NCBI GenBank assembly: GCA_910580225.1
Contig: CAJTXE010000007.1
Span: 18,469 to 82,468 of the forward strand
DNA from: an uncultured Acetatifactor sp.
GTDB lineage: Bacteria; Bacillota; Clostridia; Lachnospirales; Lachnospiraceae
DNA: 64,000 bases
Reading direction: 5' to 3'
Under the pieces are notes generated by a model that was not told the origin of the DNA, made no database searches, and was given only the letters and a program-made list of their open reading frames with translations. Shown here piece by piece: positions 35,272-44,583 of the stretch. Within the stretch, counting starts at the first letter, position 1; each line of letters starts with the position of its first letter. Position numbers and translations under genes: made by a program.

Positions 35272-36602
35272 ATGGCTGCTTCTTTTCTGATTCGCTGCAT
35301 ATGCTCCCGGATCTTCGCCTCATAACCGTTTCCTGTGGGTTTATAAAATTCTCTTCCGTTCAGTTCATAGGGAAGGTATTGCTGCTGTACATAATGATTC
35401 GGGTAATCATGTGCATATTTATACCCCGTTCCTCTTCCAAGCTTTGCTGCGCCTTTATAATGAGCATCCTGGAGATGGGGTGGAATCGGCAGATTACCGC
35501 TTCGTCCTATCTCCTCCATGGCAGCAAATACCGCAGTGCAGGCCGCATTGCTCTTTGGTGCACAGGCGACATAGGCAGCCGCCTGGGACAAAATGATCTG
35601 TGCCTCCGGCATGCCGATACGCTCCACAGCCAAAGATGCGTTAGTTGCCACTACCAGCGCCTGTGGATCTGCATTTCCCACATCTTCTGCCGCACAAATC
35701 ATAATCCGCCTGGCAATAAAGGCCACATTTTCCCCTGCATACAGCATCCTTGCCAAGTAATAAACGGCCGCATCCGGGTCAGATCCCCGCATACTCTTGA
35801 TAAAAGCAGATATGGTGTCATAATGGTTGTCACCGCTTTTGTCGTAGCGCACTGCTTTTTTCTGAATGCATTCCTGGGCCACCTCCAGAGTGATATGGAT
35901 TCTGCCGTCTCCGCTTCGGGCAGTACTCATGATTCCCAATTCGACAGCGTTCAGAGCATGTCTGGCATCACCGCCGGATACATCTGCCAGAAAATCCAGC
36001 GCCTCCTCATCGATCACAGCATCATAGGCTCCCATTCCCCTGTCTCTGTCATAGACAGCCTTGTGCAGAAGTTCCCGTATGGCCTCCATGGGAATCGGTT
36101 TCAGCTCAAAGATAGCAGAACGGGAAAGCAACGCGCTGTTGACCTCAAAATAAGGATTTTCTGTGGTGGCACCGATAAGAACGACTGTCCCGTCTTCAAC
36201 AAAGGGAAGCAGATAGTCCTGCTGTGCCTTATTGAAACGGTGTATCTCGTCTATAAAAAGAATCGTCCGTTTCCCGTACATTCCCTGAATCTCTTTGGCT
36301 TTCGCCACCACTTCCTCCATATCTTTCTTTCCAGCCACAGTGGCATTGATCTGAGTAAATTCGGCGCTGGTGGTACCTGCAATGACCTTTGCCAGTGTGG
36401 TTTTCCCTGTACCAGGCGGACCATAGAAAATAACCGAACTGATCTTATCTGCCTTGATGGCACGATAGAGCAGCTTGTCCTTTCCCAGGATATGCTCCTG
36501 CCCCACCACCTCTTCCAGCGTTCCCGGACGCATTCTGGCCGCCAGAGGCGCGTCCTTCTCCATATCATTATTCCGCATATAGTCAAATATGTTCCAATCC
36601 AT
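35268..36602 (-). CDS. rarA: Replication-associated recombination protein RarA
   Basis: AAA+ ATPase related to clamp loaders that acts at stalled forks. Walker A (GPPGTGKTT) and the Walker B box (DEIHRFNKAQQD) are present, as is the C-terminal tetramer region (GNADPQALVVATNA, then HYKGAAKLGRGTGYKYAHD). 444 residues. I prefer ATG 36602 (six bases after GAGGG) to ATG 36608. It converges on the DUF4364 gene with a four-base stop overlap. Confidence 0.95.
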   Translation of the reverse strand: MDWNIFDYMRNNDMEKDAPLAARMRPGTLEEVVGQEHILGKDKLLYRAIKADKISSVIFYGPPGTGKTTLAKVIAGTTSAEFTQINATVAGKKDMEEVVAKAKEIQGMYGKRTILFIDEIHRFNKAQQDYLLPFVEDGTVVLIGATTENPYFEVNSALLSRSAIFELKPIPMEAIRELLHKAVYDRDRGMGAYDAVIDEEALDFLADVSGGDARHALNAVELGIMSTARSGDGRIHITLEVAQECIQKKAVRYDKSGDNHYDTISAFIKSMRGSDPDAAVYYLARMLYAGENVAFIARRIMICAAEDVGNADPQALVVATNASLAVERIGMPEAQIILSQAAAYVACAPKSNAACTAVFAAMEEIGRSGNLPIPPHLQDAHYKGAAKLGRGTGYKYAHDYPNHYVQQQYLPYELNGREFYKPTGNGYEAKIREHMQRIRKEAAI

Positions 36603-36656
36603 GTTCATCCCTCATGCCTTTATTTTCCAGCCAGGAAATCCTCCCACAGCCTCCGG

Positions 36657-37673
36657 CTACTTCTTCAGTGACACTGCATTTTCATGGACGGTCACGGAGC
36701 TTAAGCTGCGCAGAAAGCTGGAAATTCGATTATATCCGAACTGCTTGTAATCCAGCTGCCGATATTTCTTATGCAGTTCATCGTTCAGGCAGGCAAGATT
36801 CTCTACCATCCCGCCGCTTTTGGCAATCATGCGGCATATTTCCTGTTCCAGCTCCTCTTTCGTCAAGTTGGAACGGCGTTCCACATAATACTGATTGCTG
36901 ATCTTCTTCACATGGAGATCCGGCAATTCCTGGTCAATCATTGTACTAAGCTTATAATATCCGTAATTACGTACATCAAAATCTGTAAATTTATCATTCA
37001 GACGGTTTCCCACCTGTGCCAGATCCACCTGTCTCCCACCGTTTTCATTGATCAGCGTCAGAATCACCTGACGTACATCTGAGATGGAAGTCACATTCTG
37101 CTCTTCTGCAGCAGATGTATAGGAGCCGCTGTATTCATTTGTCTTTGCATGTTTTTCCTCTGCGTTCCTGTTTCCCATAGCAGTGGTGTCTCCAATGGCA
37201 ATTTCTTCTACGTTCTGCTCCGCAACCAGATTCAGATGGATAAATTTATTACATGCCCTGGTCAGTGCAAGAGGTGTCTTTGATTCTCCCATCCCCAGTA
37301 CAAACATGTTTTCCTCCCTCAGACGCATAGCCAGGCGGGTGAAATCACTGTCACTGGTTACCAGACAGAATCCCTGTACTTTATTTTTGTATAAAATATC
37401 CATGGCATCAATAACCATCGCCATATCCGTAGCATTTTTTCCTGTGGTGTAGGAAAACTGCTGCACCGGCATGATTGAATGTTCCAACAGCAGAACTTCC
37501 GACCAGCCGTTTCCCTTTGACCAGTTGCCGTAGATACGACGATAGCTGGTCAGCCCGTACTTTTCCAGCTCCTCAAATATGGTAACCGCATATTTCGAAC
37601 TGATATTATCTGCATCGATCAGGACCGCAAACTGCATTTTTTCGTTTGATATGGATTCCATGATTTCTTCCAT
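36657..37673 (-). CDS. NYN-domain protein with LOTUS/OST-HTH-like repeats
   Basis: The first 165 residues are a NYN domain (PIN-like nuclease fold). The acidic motifs LIDADNISSKYA, TDMAMVIDAMDIL and VTSDSDFTRLAMRL keep the Asp residues expected for a metal-dependent RNase. Two OST-HTH/LOTUS-like segments follow (LINENGGRQVDLAQVGNRL, then MIAKSGGMVENLACLNDEL), each ending in a short aromatic helix. This layout suggests cleavage or binding of structured RNA. 338 residues. ATG 37673 has GGGAG; ATG 37685 is an alternative. It lies 54 bp upstream of rarA on the same strand. Confidence 0.88.
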   Translation of the reverse strand: MEEIMESISNEKMQFAVLIDADNISSKYAVTIFEELEKYGLTSYRRIYGNWSKGNGWSEVLLLEHSIMPVQQFSYTTGKNATDMAMVIDAMDILYKNKVQGFCLVTSDSDFTRLAMRLREENMFVLGMGESKTPLALTRACNKFIHLNLVAEQNVEEIAIGDTTAMGNRNAEEKHAKTNEYSGSYTSAAEEQNVTSISDVRQVILTLINENGGRQVDLAQVGNRLNDKFTDFDVRNYGYYKLSTMIDQELPDLHVKKISNQYYVERRSNLTKEELEQEICRMIAKSGGMVENLACLNDELHKKYRQLDYKQFGYNRISSFLRSLSSVTVHENAVSLKK

Positions 37674-37864
37674 TTTAACTCCCATCCGCCCGCCCCGGGG
37701 CAGGCACCTGAACTGAAACTAAGGTATTCATCCTTTTGTCACTCTGCCTCAATTATCTGATAAAATTATAGCACATATCCCAGATTTTTCCTATCTTTTT
37801 CTTCCCCCTAAATCCCAGCATCTCTCGACATTTTTCCAAGGTTTATACCAGTATAGATCTATTT

Positions 37865-38764
37865 TTATAGGTTGTCTGCCCGCTGGCTTTCAACATGCAT
37901 AAATACTGTCTCCTGCTTCATTTGTTCCGAGACAGCAAGAAATATCCCCCTGTCCTTTCCGGGCGCATGTCCCAGTGTCTTTATATAGGCACGGTAAAAC
38001 GAAGAATAGTCCCCGAATCCGCTCTTGAGCGCCGCATCCTTTGCATGGCATCCATTGTTCAGCATCAGCTGGGCATGTACTACTCTCTTCCGAAGCAGAT
38101 AATCCATCACAGTTGTACCTGTAGCCTTGCGGAATACTTTATTTAAATGATGCTTGCTGATGAAGAAATGATCCGCAATATGATCCAACGTAATGGCTTC
38201 ACTCAAATGCTTGTTGATATAAAACAAAATATCTGTCACCGTATTTTCCGTCTCATTTCCCGAATACGACTTTACGGCGATGCTCATGGCAGCAATCTCC
38301 GCCAGAAGCGCCTCTACCCGGATCGGCAGTATCTGTTCCCGAAATGGTTCCGGCATCAGGGCACATTCCTCCAAACTCTCCAGACAGGATGGCAGTCGGA
38401 ATTTATCCGCATGTTCAAAATAAATTGTTTTCTCCTCCGGACGTCCTGACTGCGGAAAAGAATGCAGCAGAAAAGGACGACGCTCCTGACTCAGCAGATC
38501 CGGATGAAAGTGCATGGAATATCTCTTATATGGCATAGGACTGTTGATTCTGACGCCATGAAACACATGGGGAGAAAGCAGCAGAACACTGTCAGCAGTG
38601 GGCCTGTAACGCTGTCCCTCTACCAGGTAATCCACCTCACCCTCCAGAAAATAATACACTTCATAGAAATTATGACAGTGAAGAGCATATTGTTTCGTAA
38701 CTTCTCTGGATTCCGAGTATCCAAAAGACAGTTTTTCCGTATGTATGTGTATCTCCGGATTCAT
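37865..38764 (-). CDS. AraC-family regulator
   Basis: An N-terminal cupin sensor (ALHCHNFYEVYYFLEGEVDY) is followed by the two HTH motifs of the AraC family (LDHIADHFFISKHHLNKVFR, then AKDAALKSGFGDYSSFYRAY). It probably binds a sugar or related ligand and activates the divergent four-gene isomerase/oxidoreductase operon at 38,963. 299 residues. The 198-bp gap to that operon should hold the shared control region. Confidence 0.92.
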   Translation of the reverse strand: MNPEIHIHTEKLSFGYSESREVTKQYALHCHNFYEVYYFLEGEVDYLVEGQRYRPTADSVLLLSPHVFHGVRINSPMPYKRYSMHFHPDLLSQERRPFLLHSFPQSGRPEEKTIYFEHADKFRLPSCLESLEECALMPEPFREQILPIRVEALLAEIAAMSIAVKSYSGNETENTVTDILFYINKHLSEAITLDHIADHFFISKHHLNKVFRKATGTTVMDYLLRKRVVHAQLMLNNGCHAKDAALKSGFGDYSSFYRAYIKTLGHAPGKDRGIFLAVSEQMKQETVFMHVESQRADNL

Positions 38765-38962
38765 AATCTGTCTCCTTTTCCTGAAGCATCTGCAAACGCT
38801 TCTACAGTCAATTATTGTCTGAACGGTTATTTTATTTTACTCCACCACCGCTATATTTGCAATGTTTTAATTGTTCTGTGCAATGGCTTTCTTTCTGCCC
38901 ATGGTCTATAGTATATTTACAATTTTAAAAACCATTTCAACCCCAACAGGAGGACCTGATTT

Positions 38963-39745
38963 ATGAAGACAGGAGCGCAGTTATACACTGTCAGAGCTTA
39001 CACACAGACGGAAGCAGATTTTGCCCTGACCATTGGAAAAATTGCAGAAATCGGCTACAAAACCGTCCAGATTTCCGCCATCGGCCATATCCGTCCGGAA
39101 ACTGTCCGGGAAATCTGCGACCAGAAAGGCGTTGAGATCGTCCTGACCCACAGTGATGTCAACCGCATTCTCAATGATACGGACAATCTGATCCAAGAGC
39201 ATGATATCCTTGGATGCAAATATATCGGTCTGGGATGCATGCCTGAAAAATATCGTTCAAAGGAATGGCTGCATCGTTTTATGTCCGATTTCCGGGAACC
39301 GGCAAAAAAGATCGCTGCCGCCGGCAAATTGCTCATGTATCACAATCACAACCTGGAATTTGAAGCCTTTCAGGCCGAACAGCTGCCGAATGCTGCTCCC
39401 CACAGACGGATTCTGGAATACCTGCTGGAAGGCTTTGGACCGGATGAGCTGGGGATCACCCTGGATACTTATTGGGTCGCCGCTGCCGGTGCAGATGTAT
39501 GTCATTGGATCAGACAGCTGAAAGACCGGATTCCCTGTGTCCATCTGAAAGATATGCAGGTAAAGGGAAAGACCTCTTTCATGGCTCCGGTAATGGAAGG
39601 CAATCTCAATTTCTCTGGTATTCTGAACGCATTGGAAGAAACCAACTGCGAATACCTGCTGGTAGAGCAGGATATCTGCCAGGGAAGTCCCTTTGACTGT
39701 CTGGAAACCAGTTACCGGAACCTGATGGCAGCAGGCTACTGCTGA
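38963..39745 (+). CDS. Sugar-phosphate isomerase/epimerase-type TIM-barrel protein (1)
   Basis: A xylose-isomerase-like TIM barrel of 260 residues. The metal-binding pattern is visible: HTHSDV-like in the middle, YHNHNLEFE, then an Asp in TLDTYWVA, a VHLKDMQ block and a final LLVEQD Glu. Family members include hydroxypyruvate isomerase, inosose dehydratase and 3-keto-sugar enzymes; the substrate here is not known. AGGAGG lies nine bases before ATG 38963. It is the first gene of the operon. Confidence 0.88.
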   Translation: MKTGAQLYTVRAYTQTEADFALTIGKIAEIGYKTVQISAIGHIRPETVREICDQKGVEIVLTHSDVNRILNDTDNLIQEHDILGCKYIGLGCMPEKYRSKEWLHRFMSDFREPAKKIAAAGKLLMYHNHNLEFEAFQAEQLPNAAPHRRILEYLLEGFGPDELGITLDTYWVAAAGADVCHWIRQLKDRIPCVHLKDMQVKGKTSFMAPVMEGNLNFSGILNALEETNCEYLLVEQDICQGSPFDCLETSYRNLMAAGYC

Positions 39746-39780
39746 CAGTAAAAGAAATCTGATGAATAGGAGCATTATCA

Positions 39781-40968
39781 ATGGAACAGGTAAAATTAGG
39801 TATTATAGGCATTGGAAATATGGGAAGCGCACACTGTGCCAGCATTCTGAACGGTCAGGTTCCGGATATCACCCTCACTGCTATCGCAGATTTAAGGGAA
39901 AGCAGGCGGCAGTGGGCCAAAACGGCACTGCCTGCCTATGTTGCTGTATTCCAGGATGGGGAGAGCCTGATCACTTCCGGCCTCTGCGACGCCGTATTGA
40001 TCGCTACCCCTCATTATGATCATCCCCGTCTCGCCATGCTTGCAATGAAACATCATTTACATGTTATGTGTGAGAAACCGGCCGGTGTTTATACAAAGCA
40101 GGTACGGGAAATGAATGAGGCGGCAGCAGAATCAGGTCAGGTGTTCGGCATGATGTTTAACCAGCGCACAAACTGTATCTACCGTAAACTGCATGAAATC
40201 GTCCACAGCGGCGTCTATGGAAAAATAAAGCGGATGAGTTGGTTGATTACTGACTGGTACCGCACCCAGGCATATTATAATTCCGGAGGGTGGCGTGCCA
40301 CCTGGGACGGGGAAGGAGGAGGCGTTCTTCTGAACCAATGTCCTCACAACCTGGATCTGTTGCAGTGGATCTGCGGAATGCCCTGCCGGGTACGTGCTTT
40401 CTGCCATAATGGAAAGTGGCATGACATTGAGGTGGAGGACGATGTGACGGCCTATCTGGAATTTCCAAACGGCGCCACTGGTGTATTTGTCACCACCACT
40501 GCCGATGCACCGGGTACCAACCGACTGGAAATCACGCTGGAAAAAGCCAAGCTGGTGGCAGAAGGCAGCCGTTTGACACTTTATGAACTGGAAATCAGTG
40601 AAAGAGAACACTGTTTTCAGACAAAGGAAGGCTTTCTGAAACCGCCCTGCCATGAGACGGAAGTCATTCTGGATGGCCAGAATCCGCAGCATACAGGGGT
40701 TCTGAATGCCTTTGCGGACGCTATCCTGCGGGGAGGTCCCCTTGTTGCTGACGGTACCGAGGGAATCCGCGGTCTGGAGCTCTCCAATGCCATGCATCTG
40801 TCCTCCTGGCTGGGAGAAACTGTAACACTTCCCATAGACGAAGAACTGTTTCTCGAGAAGCTCAATGCCCTGCGCGCCGCTTCTGTAAAAAAGGAGAATG
40901 TCACAGAAACCACATTTGATACCAGTACCAGCTATGGTAGCCCCAAAACCGCTGACCTGTCTCGTTAG
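39781..40968 (+). CDS. Gfo/Idh/MocA-family oxidoreductase (1)
   Basis: NAD(P)-binding Rossmann N-terminus (GIIGIGNMGSAHCASIL), the EKP motif (CEKPAGV) and the His motif in NQCPHNLDLLQWICG. A C-terminal alpha/beta domain completes the fold. 395 residues, with an extra C-terminal tail. Members oxidise sugars or inositols, often at C3. AGGAG precedes ATG 39781. 35 bp after the first TIM barrel, same operon. Confidence 0.9.
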   Translation: MEQVKLGIIGIGNMGSAHCASILNGQVPDITLTAIADLRESRRQWAKTALPAYVAVFQDGESLITSGLCDAVLIATPHYDHPRLAMLAMKHHLHVMCEKPAGVYTKQVREMNEAAAESGQVFGMMFNQRTNCIYRKLHEIVHSGVYGKIKRMSWLITDWYRTQAYYNSGGWRATWDGEGGGVLLNQCPHNLDLLQWICGMPCRVRAFCHNGKWHDIEVEDDVTAYLEFPNGATGVFVTTTADAPGTNRLEITLEKAKLVAEGSRLTLYELEISEREHCFQTKEGFLKPPCHETEVILDGQNPQHTGVLNAFADAILRGGPLVADGTEGIRGLELSNAMHLSSWLGETVTLPIDEELFLEKLNALRAASVKKENVTETTFDTSTSYGSPKTADLSR

Positions 40969-40986
40969 CAGAAAGGAAAATGCCAA

Positions 40987-42006
40987 ATGAAATCAGCAAT
41001 CGCAGGCTGTGGCAGCATAGCACAGGTTCACAGCCAAGTACTGACAAACTGGGTCAATACCCGTCTGACAGGAGCCGTGGATATTGATGTACCAAAAGTA
41101 AAAGCTTTTGCCGATACCTGGCACACGAGGGCATACTCCTCTCTGGAAGACATGCTCCGTCAGGAAAAACCCGACGTTCTGCATATCTGTACTCCCCATG
41201 TGCTCCATGTGCCCATGGCCGAATATGCCTTGACAAGGGGAATTCATGTATTTATGGAAAAGCCCCCTGCCATTTCTCCGGAACAGTTCCGGCAGCTGAA
41301 GGAAGTCGTCCAGAGTACGGATGCCCGATTGGGGTTCTGTTACCAGAACCGTTTCAATCCAAGTGTCCGGGAAGCCAAAAGGCTTCTCTCCTCCCAGAAA
41401 ACCGGACGAATCCTGGGAGCCCGCGGAATTGTAACCTGGCATAGGGACGCACTTTATTATACAGAGAGCACCTGGCGCGGCAGACTATCCACAGAAGGAG
41501 GCGGTGCCCTGATCAATCAGTCCATCCATACACTGGACCTGCTTCAGTATCTGTTGGGCAAACCGCTGTCTGTGGAAGCTTCCATGACCAATCACCACCT
41601 GAAAAATGTCATTGAGGTAGAGGATACCCTGGAGGCCTACATACAATTTGAAGGCAGTGAAACCGTCAACGCTTCCTTTTACGCTACAACTGCTTATTGT
41701 GCCGATGTCCCTCCTCTGATTGAAATCGTCTGTGAGCATATGACTCTGCGGATAGAAGATCTGGAGCTTACACTGTTTTATCCGGACGGCAGACGCGAAA
41801 AACCCATATTGGAACATGACAAAGCTCTGGGAAAAAGTTATTGGGGCACCGGCCATCGGGACTGCATTACCACTTTTTACCGGGCTCTGCAAGAAGGAAA
41901 GCCGTTTGAGTTGGAGCTCCCTACCATGGAAGACAGCATCTGGCTGATGCTTGGCACTTATGCATCTGCAAGAGAAAATCGAGTGGTGGAATTAGGGCTG
42001 ACATAA
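40987..42006 (+). CDS. Gfo/Idh/MocA-family oxidoreductase (2)
   Basis: 339 residues with the Rossmann motif (AGCGSIAQVHSQVL), MEKPPAIS and the catalytic block NQSIHTLDLLQYLLG. It is a clear paralogue of the preceding gene, but with a different C-terminal domain length. Two dehydrogenases in one operon usually act in sequence, or one re-reduces the product of the other after isomerisation or lyase action. AAAGGAAAATG region precedes ATG 40987, 18 bp after the previous stop. Confidence 0.9.
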   Translation: MKSAIAGCGSIAQVHSQVLTNWVNTRLTGAVDIDVPKVKAFADTWHTRAYSSLEDMLRQEKPDVLHICTPHVLHVPMAEYALTRGIHVFMEKPPAISPEQFRQLKEVVQSTDARLGFCYQNRFNPSVREAKRLLSSQKTGRILGARGIVTWHRDALYYTESTWRGRLSTEGGGALINQSIHTLDLLQYLLGKPLSVEASMTNHHLKNVIEVEDTLEAYIQFEGSETVNASFYATTAYCADVPPLIEIVCEHMTLRIEDLELTLFYPDGRREKPILEHDKALGKSYWGTGHRDCITTFYRALQEGKPFELELPTMEDSIWLMLGTYASARENRVVELGLT

Positions 42007-42046
42007 TCCTTTCCCAGTAAACTTGAAAAAAGCAGGAGAAAACAAT

Positions 42047-42907
42047 ATGAAGGAATCAAGAAAACTATTAAAATTATCACCAATCAGTTGTTTTGCCGAC
42101 GAAATTGCAGAATCGCTGGACCGGCAGATCGAGGTGCTGCTGGATCTGGGAATCCGATGGATTGAGCTGCGCAGTGCCGATGGCATCAATATAGCAGCAT
42201 TTACAACAGAATATGCCCACAGCGTAAAGAAAAAGCTGGATGCAGCAGGCATCCGTGTATCCGCTGTCGGTTCTCCCATCGGTAAGATCAGCATTGAAGA
42301 AGATTTTGATACCCACAAAAAATCATTCCATGCCATCCAACGCCTGGCAGACATCTTTGAGACACCTTTGATACGGATTTTCAGCTTTTATCTTCCCAAA
42401 GAGCAGGCTCCCGGGAAATACCGGGATGCGGTAATGATGCGGATGGATGAGATGGTGCAGGAGGCCGCACAAAACCGACTTACTCTTCTGCATGAAAATG
42501 AGAAGGGAATCTACGGCGATACGGCTGATCGGTGCCTGGATCTGATGAAACAGTTTGCCGGAGAAAGTTTTCGATGTACTTTTGATTTCGCCAATTTCAT
42601 CCAATGCGGTCAGGACACCTGGGAAGCCTATCAGTTGCTGAAACCTTTTCTTTCCTATGTTCATATCAAGGATGCGTTAAGCGAAACAAAGGAAATCGTC
42701 CCAGCCGGCAAGGGAGACGGCCACCTGGCACAAATCCTGTCCGCAATGGACACTGACGGATACAGGGGATTTTTAAGCCTGGAACCCCATCTGGCCGACT
42801 TCAGCGGTTTCCGTGGTCTGGAACAGGACGCTGCCGCCAAAGCAGAGCATAATACGGAAAAGACGTTTCGTATTGCTTACGATGCCCTATTGCAGCTGCT
42901 TTCTTGA
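42047..42907 (+). CDS. Sugar-phosphate isomerase/epimerase-type TIM-barrel protein (2)
   Basis: Another xylose-isomerase-like TIM barrel, 286 residues. Motifs: GIRWIELRSADG near the start, LLHENEKGIYGDT (metal Glu), FDFANF with an Asp, HIKDALS and a final SLEPHL Glu. ATG 42047 (MKESRKLLKLSP) has AGGAG; a TTG 24 bp upstream is unlikely. Last gene of the operon. The two TIM barrels are only distantly alike, so they probably catalyse different steps. Confidence 0.88.
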   Translation: MKESRKLLKLSPISCFADEIAESLDRQIEVLLDLGIRWIELRSADGINIAAFTTEYAHSVKKKLDAAGIRVSAVGSPIGKISIEEDFDTHKKSFHAIQRLADIFETPLIRIFSFYLPKEQAPGKYRDAVMMRMDEMVQEAAQNRLTLLHENEKGIYGDTADRCLDLMKQFAGESFRCTFDFANFIQCGQDTWEAYQLLKPFLSYVHIKDALSETKEIVPAGKGDGHLAQILSAMDTDGYRGFLSLEPHLADFSGFRGLEQDAAAKAEHNTEKTFRIAYDALLQLLS

Positions 42908-42956
42908 TCTTTCCAGAAAGTATTTACAAAGATCTATATCGTCAGAAATCCTTTAT

Positions 42957-43030
42957 GAGGCTGCCGCATTAAGATACAGGATATGGTATTGTCCATATTC
43001 TGCTCTCAAATACAGCAGCCCTCGTTTTTT
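42957..43030 (+). terminator. Terminator of the isomerase/oxidoreductase operon
   Basis: GAGGCTG pairs with CAGCCCTC around an inner hairpin (GGATATGG / CCATATTC), followed by TTTTTT. It lies 50 bp past the last stop. Confidence 0.65.
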
Positions 43031-43133
43031 ACCATTTCAGACAGACCGCTTTCCCTGTCCAAGCTTCTTTCAGCTATTTGACAATCCACAGACACAAGCT
43101 GAAGCCTTACAGAAAATAACTGCTATACGCTAT

Positions 43134-43862
43134 TTACTCCCCTCTTCTCCACAGAGTAAATACACACCCCATAATCAGGAAAAACAGCGCCATTACCTGC
43201 CCGAATCCCTTCAGAAATCCCAACAGGTAATCCAGTCTGCCGCCCCAGGCTCCTTCTCCGGGAAGCATCAGCACCACACTGTTTAAGAGAAGACCCGCAA
43301 CCAGGAAACCGGAAAATTTTCTGCATCTCCCGCCGTCACAGGTCCTTTCTCCGCCGGCACGTCCTTTCAGCTCTTTCAGTATACTGTTTATCTGCATCAG
43401 CTGGCGCAGCATTACGGCCAGTATTGCTGCCACAAAAAAAGCAAATGCCCATGCTGCTTTAACCCCAGCCACAGCACACCAGAATTCCATAAGCATGGCT
43501 GCTGTACTCAGTATGATAAATCCCTTGTACATAGTCCGAATTCTGGCATAATGGGTGATACTGGATTCCACATCTGTGTACAGCTCAAAAGCTCCCTCGC
43601 AGGCTCTCTTCCGCAGAATCACCCAGGGGCCCCACAGGCAGATGATCTCCACGCCCATATCCTGCATGAATTCCCTGTAGTCACTGCTGACACGAAACAT
43701 TCCTTCCGTGATATCGATCTGGTAGATGTATTCTCCCGGTGTACAGGGTTCGAAACGAAAGAATCCCATGCAGAAACCTGTCATGGCATACCCTTTCCGT
43801 GACATATCGTTCAAAAACGCCGTCTCCTTGTCCTTATCGTAATACAACCGAAACTTTACCAT
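43134..43862 (-). CDS. DUF2812 membrane protein (second copy)
   Basis: The soluble DUF2812 part (AFLNDMSRKGYAMTGFCMGF, then YREFMQDMGVEIICLWG) is followed by four hydrophobic helices near residues 113-240. It differs from the first copy in having two more helices. GGAGG precedes ATG 43862, whose ATGGTAA overlaps the PadR stop by seven bases, so translation is coupled. Role unknown. Confidence 0.85.
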   Translation of the reverse strand: MVKFRLYYDKDKETAFLNDMSRKGYAMTGFCMGFFRFEPCTPGEYIYQIDITEGMFRVSSDYREFMQDMGVEIICLWGPWVILRKRACEGAFELYTDVESSITHYARIRTMYKGFIILSTAAMLMEFWCAVAGVKAAWAFAFFVAAILAVMLRQLMQINSILKELKGRAGGERTCDGGRCRKFSGFLVAGLLLNSVVLMLPGEGAWGGRLDYLLGFLKGFGQVMALFFLIMGCVFTLWRRGE

Positions 43863-44227
43863 GTTTCCTCCAATCCTCGTAATCCCATGTTTCCTTTGTT
43901 TTGCTGCCCTTCGTGATCCTGGTCCATCAACGCCCCGTTGCGCAGGAGTTCCGCCAGGCGTTTCTTTTCCTCTGTGAAAATCTCCCTGCCCAGATCCGTA
44001 ATAATGTATTCCTTCTTCTTCCGGGAATCTGTCTCTTCACTGTAAATCCGAATCCACCCCTTACCCGTCATTGTCTGGATGGCACCGTACAAAGTCCCAG
44101 GTCCCAGAACCACCCTGCCCTCTGTCAGCCGCTCCACCTCCTGAATAATCCCATACCCATGATTAGGCCTGCGTACCGACAGCAAGATGTAAAACAGGGC
44201 TTCTGTCAACGGTATCCTTTTCTCCAT
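43856..44227 (-). CDS. PadR-family regulator (second copy)
   Basis: Winged HTH (LTEALFYILLSVRRPNHGYG, then GPGTLYGAIQTMTGKGWIR), 123 residues. It is a paralogue of the PadR at 27,116 with a longer C-terminal tail. ATG 44227 has GGAGG. It is the second gene of an operon led by the 57-residue membrane protein and followed by DUF2812. The promoter carries a different palindrome from the first operon, so the two regulators probably do not cross-bind. Confidence 0.93.
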   Translation of the reverse strand: MEKRIPLTEALFYILLSVRRPNHGYGIIQEVERLTEGRVVLGPGTLYGAIQTMTGKGWIRIYSEETDSRKKKEYIITDLGREIFTEEKKRLAELLRNGALMDQDHEGQQNKGNMGLRGLEETW

Positions 44228-44308
44228 CCCCACCCTCCGTTTCCGCTTTCACTGCACCTGAATGGCCTATAATTTTCAATCTGCCTGCACCTTTGAAGGA
44301 ATTTGCCC

Positions 44309-44482
44309 CTATTTCCTGCCAAATCTTCTGACAGTGTGAAACACACCTGCAAGTATATTGCAGAATAATCCGGAATATAGCATCCATTCATCACTTTTCT
44401 TTGAAAAAAGAAAGATTCCCAGAAAGAGGATTCCGGAGATATACAACCCCACTACTGCTATTTCGAGCAATCTGTAAAACAT
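44309..44482 (-). CDS. Small membrane protein, 57 residues, first gene of second PadR operon
   Basis: It reads MFYRLLEIAVVGLYISGILF and so on with two hydrophobic helices (residues 7-25 and 36-48) and a basic C-terminus ending VRRFGRK. The nearest site before ATG 44482 is weak (AGGA close to the ATG), with a stronger GAGGAGG about 20 bases upstream. It lies between the promoter and the PadR gene. I do not know a family. It may sense the membrane for the PadR switch; this is a guess from its position. Confidence 0.65.
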   Translation of the reverse strand: MFYRLLEIAVVGLYISGILFLGIFLFSKKSDEWMLYSGLFCNILAGVFHTVRRFGRK

Positions 44483-44531
44483 ATTCCTATTTATAACAAT
44501 ACCTCCTCAAGGCTTTTTTAGATACTGTATA

Positions 44532-44583
44532 ATATATCGGAAAGTGATATATCACATTTATAATATATCATCTTCCGATATAT
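44532..44583. promoter_or_regulatory. Operator region of the second PadR operon
   Basis: Perfect 11-bp arms ATATATCGGAA and TTCCGATATAT with a 30-bp spacer that holds a further TGATATATCA palindrome. It covers the -10 and the start point. Probable PadR site. Confidence 0.75.
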
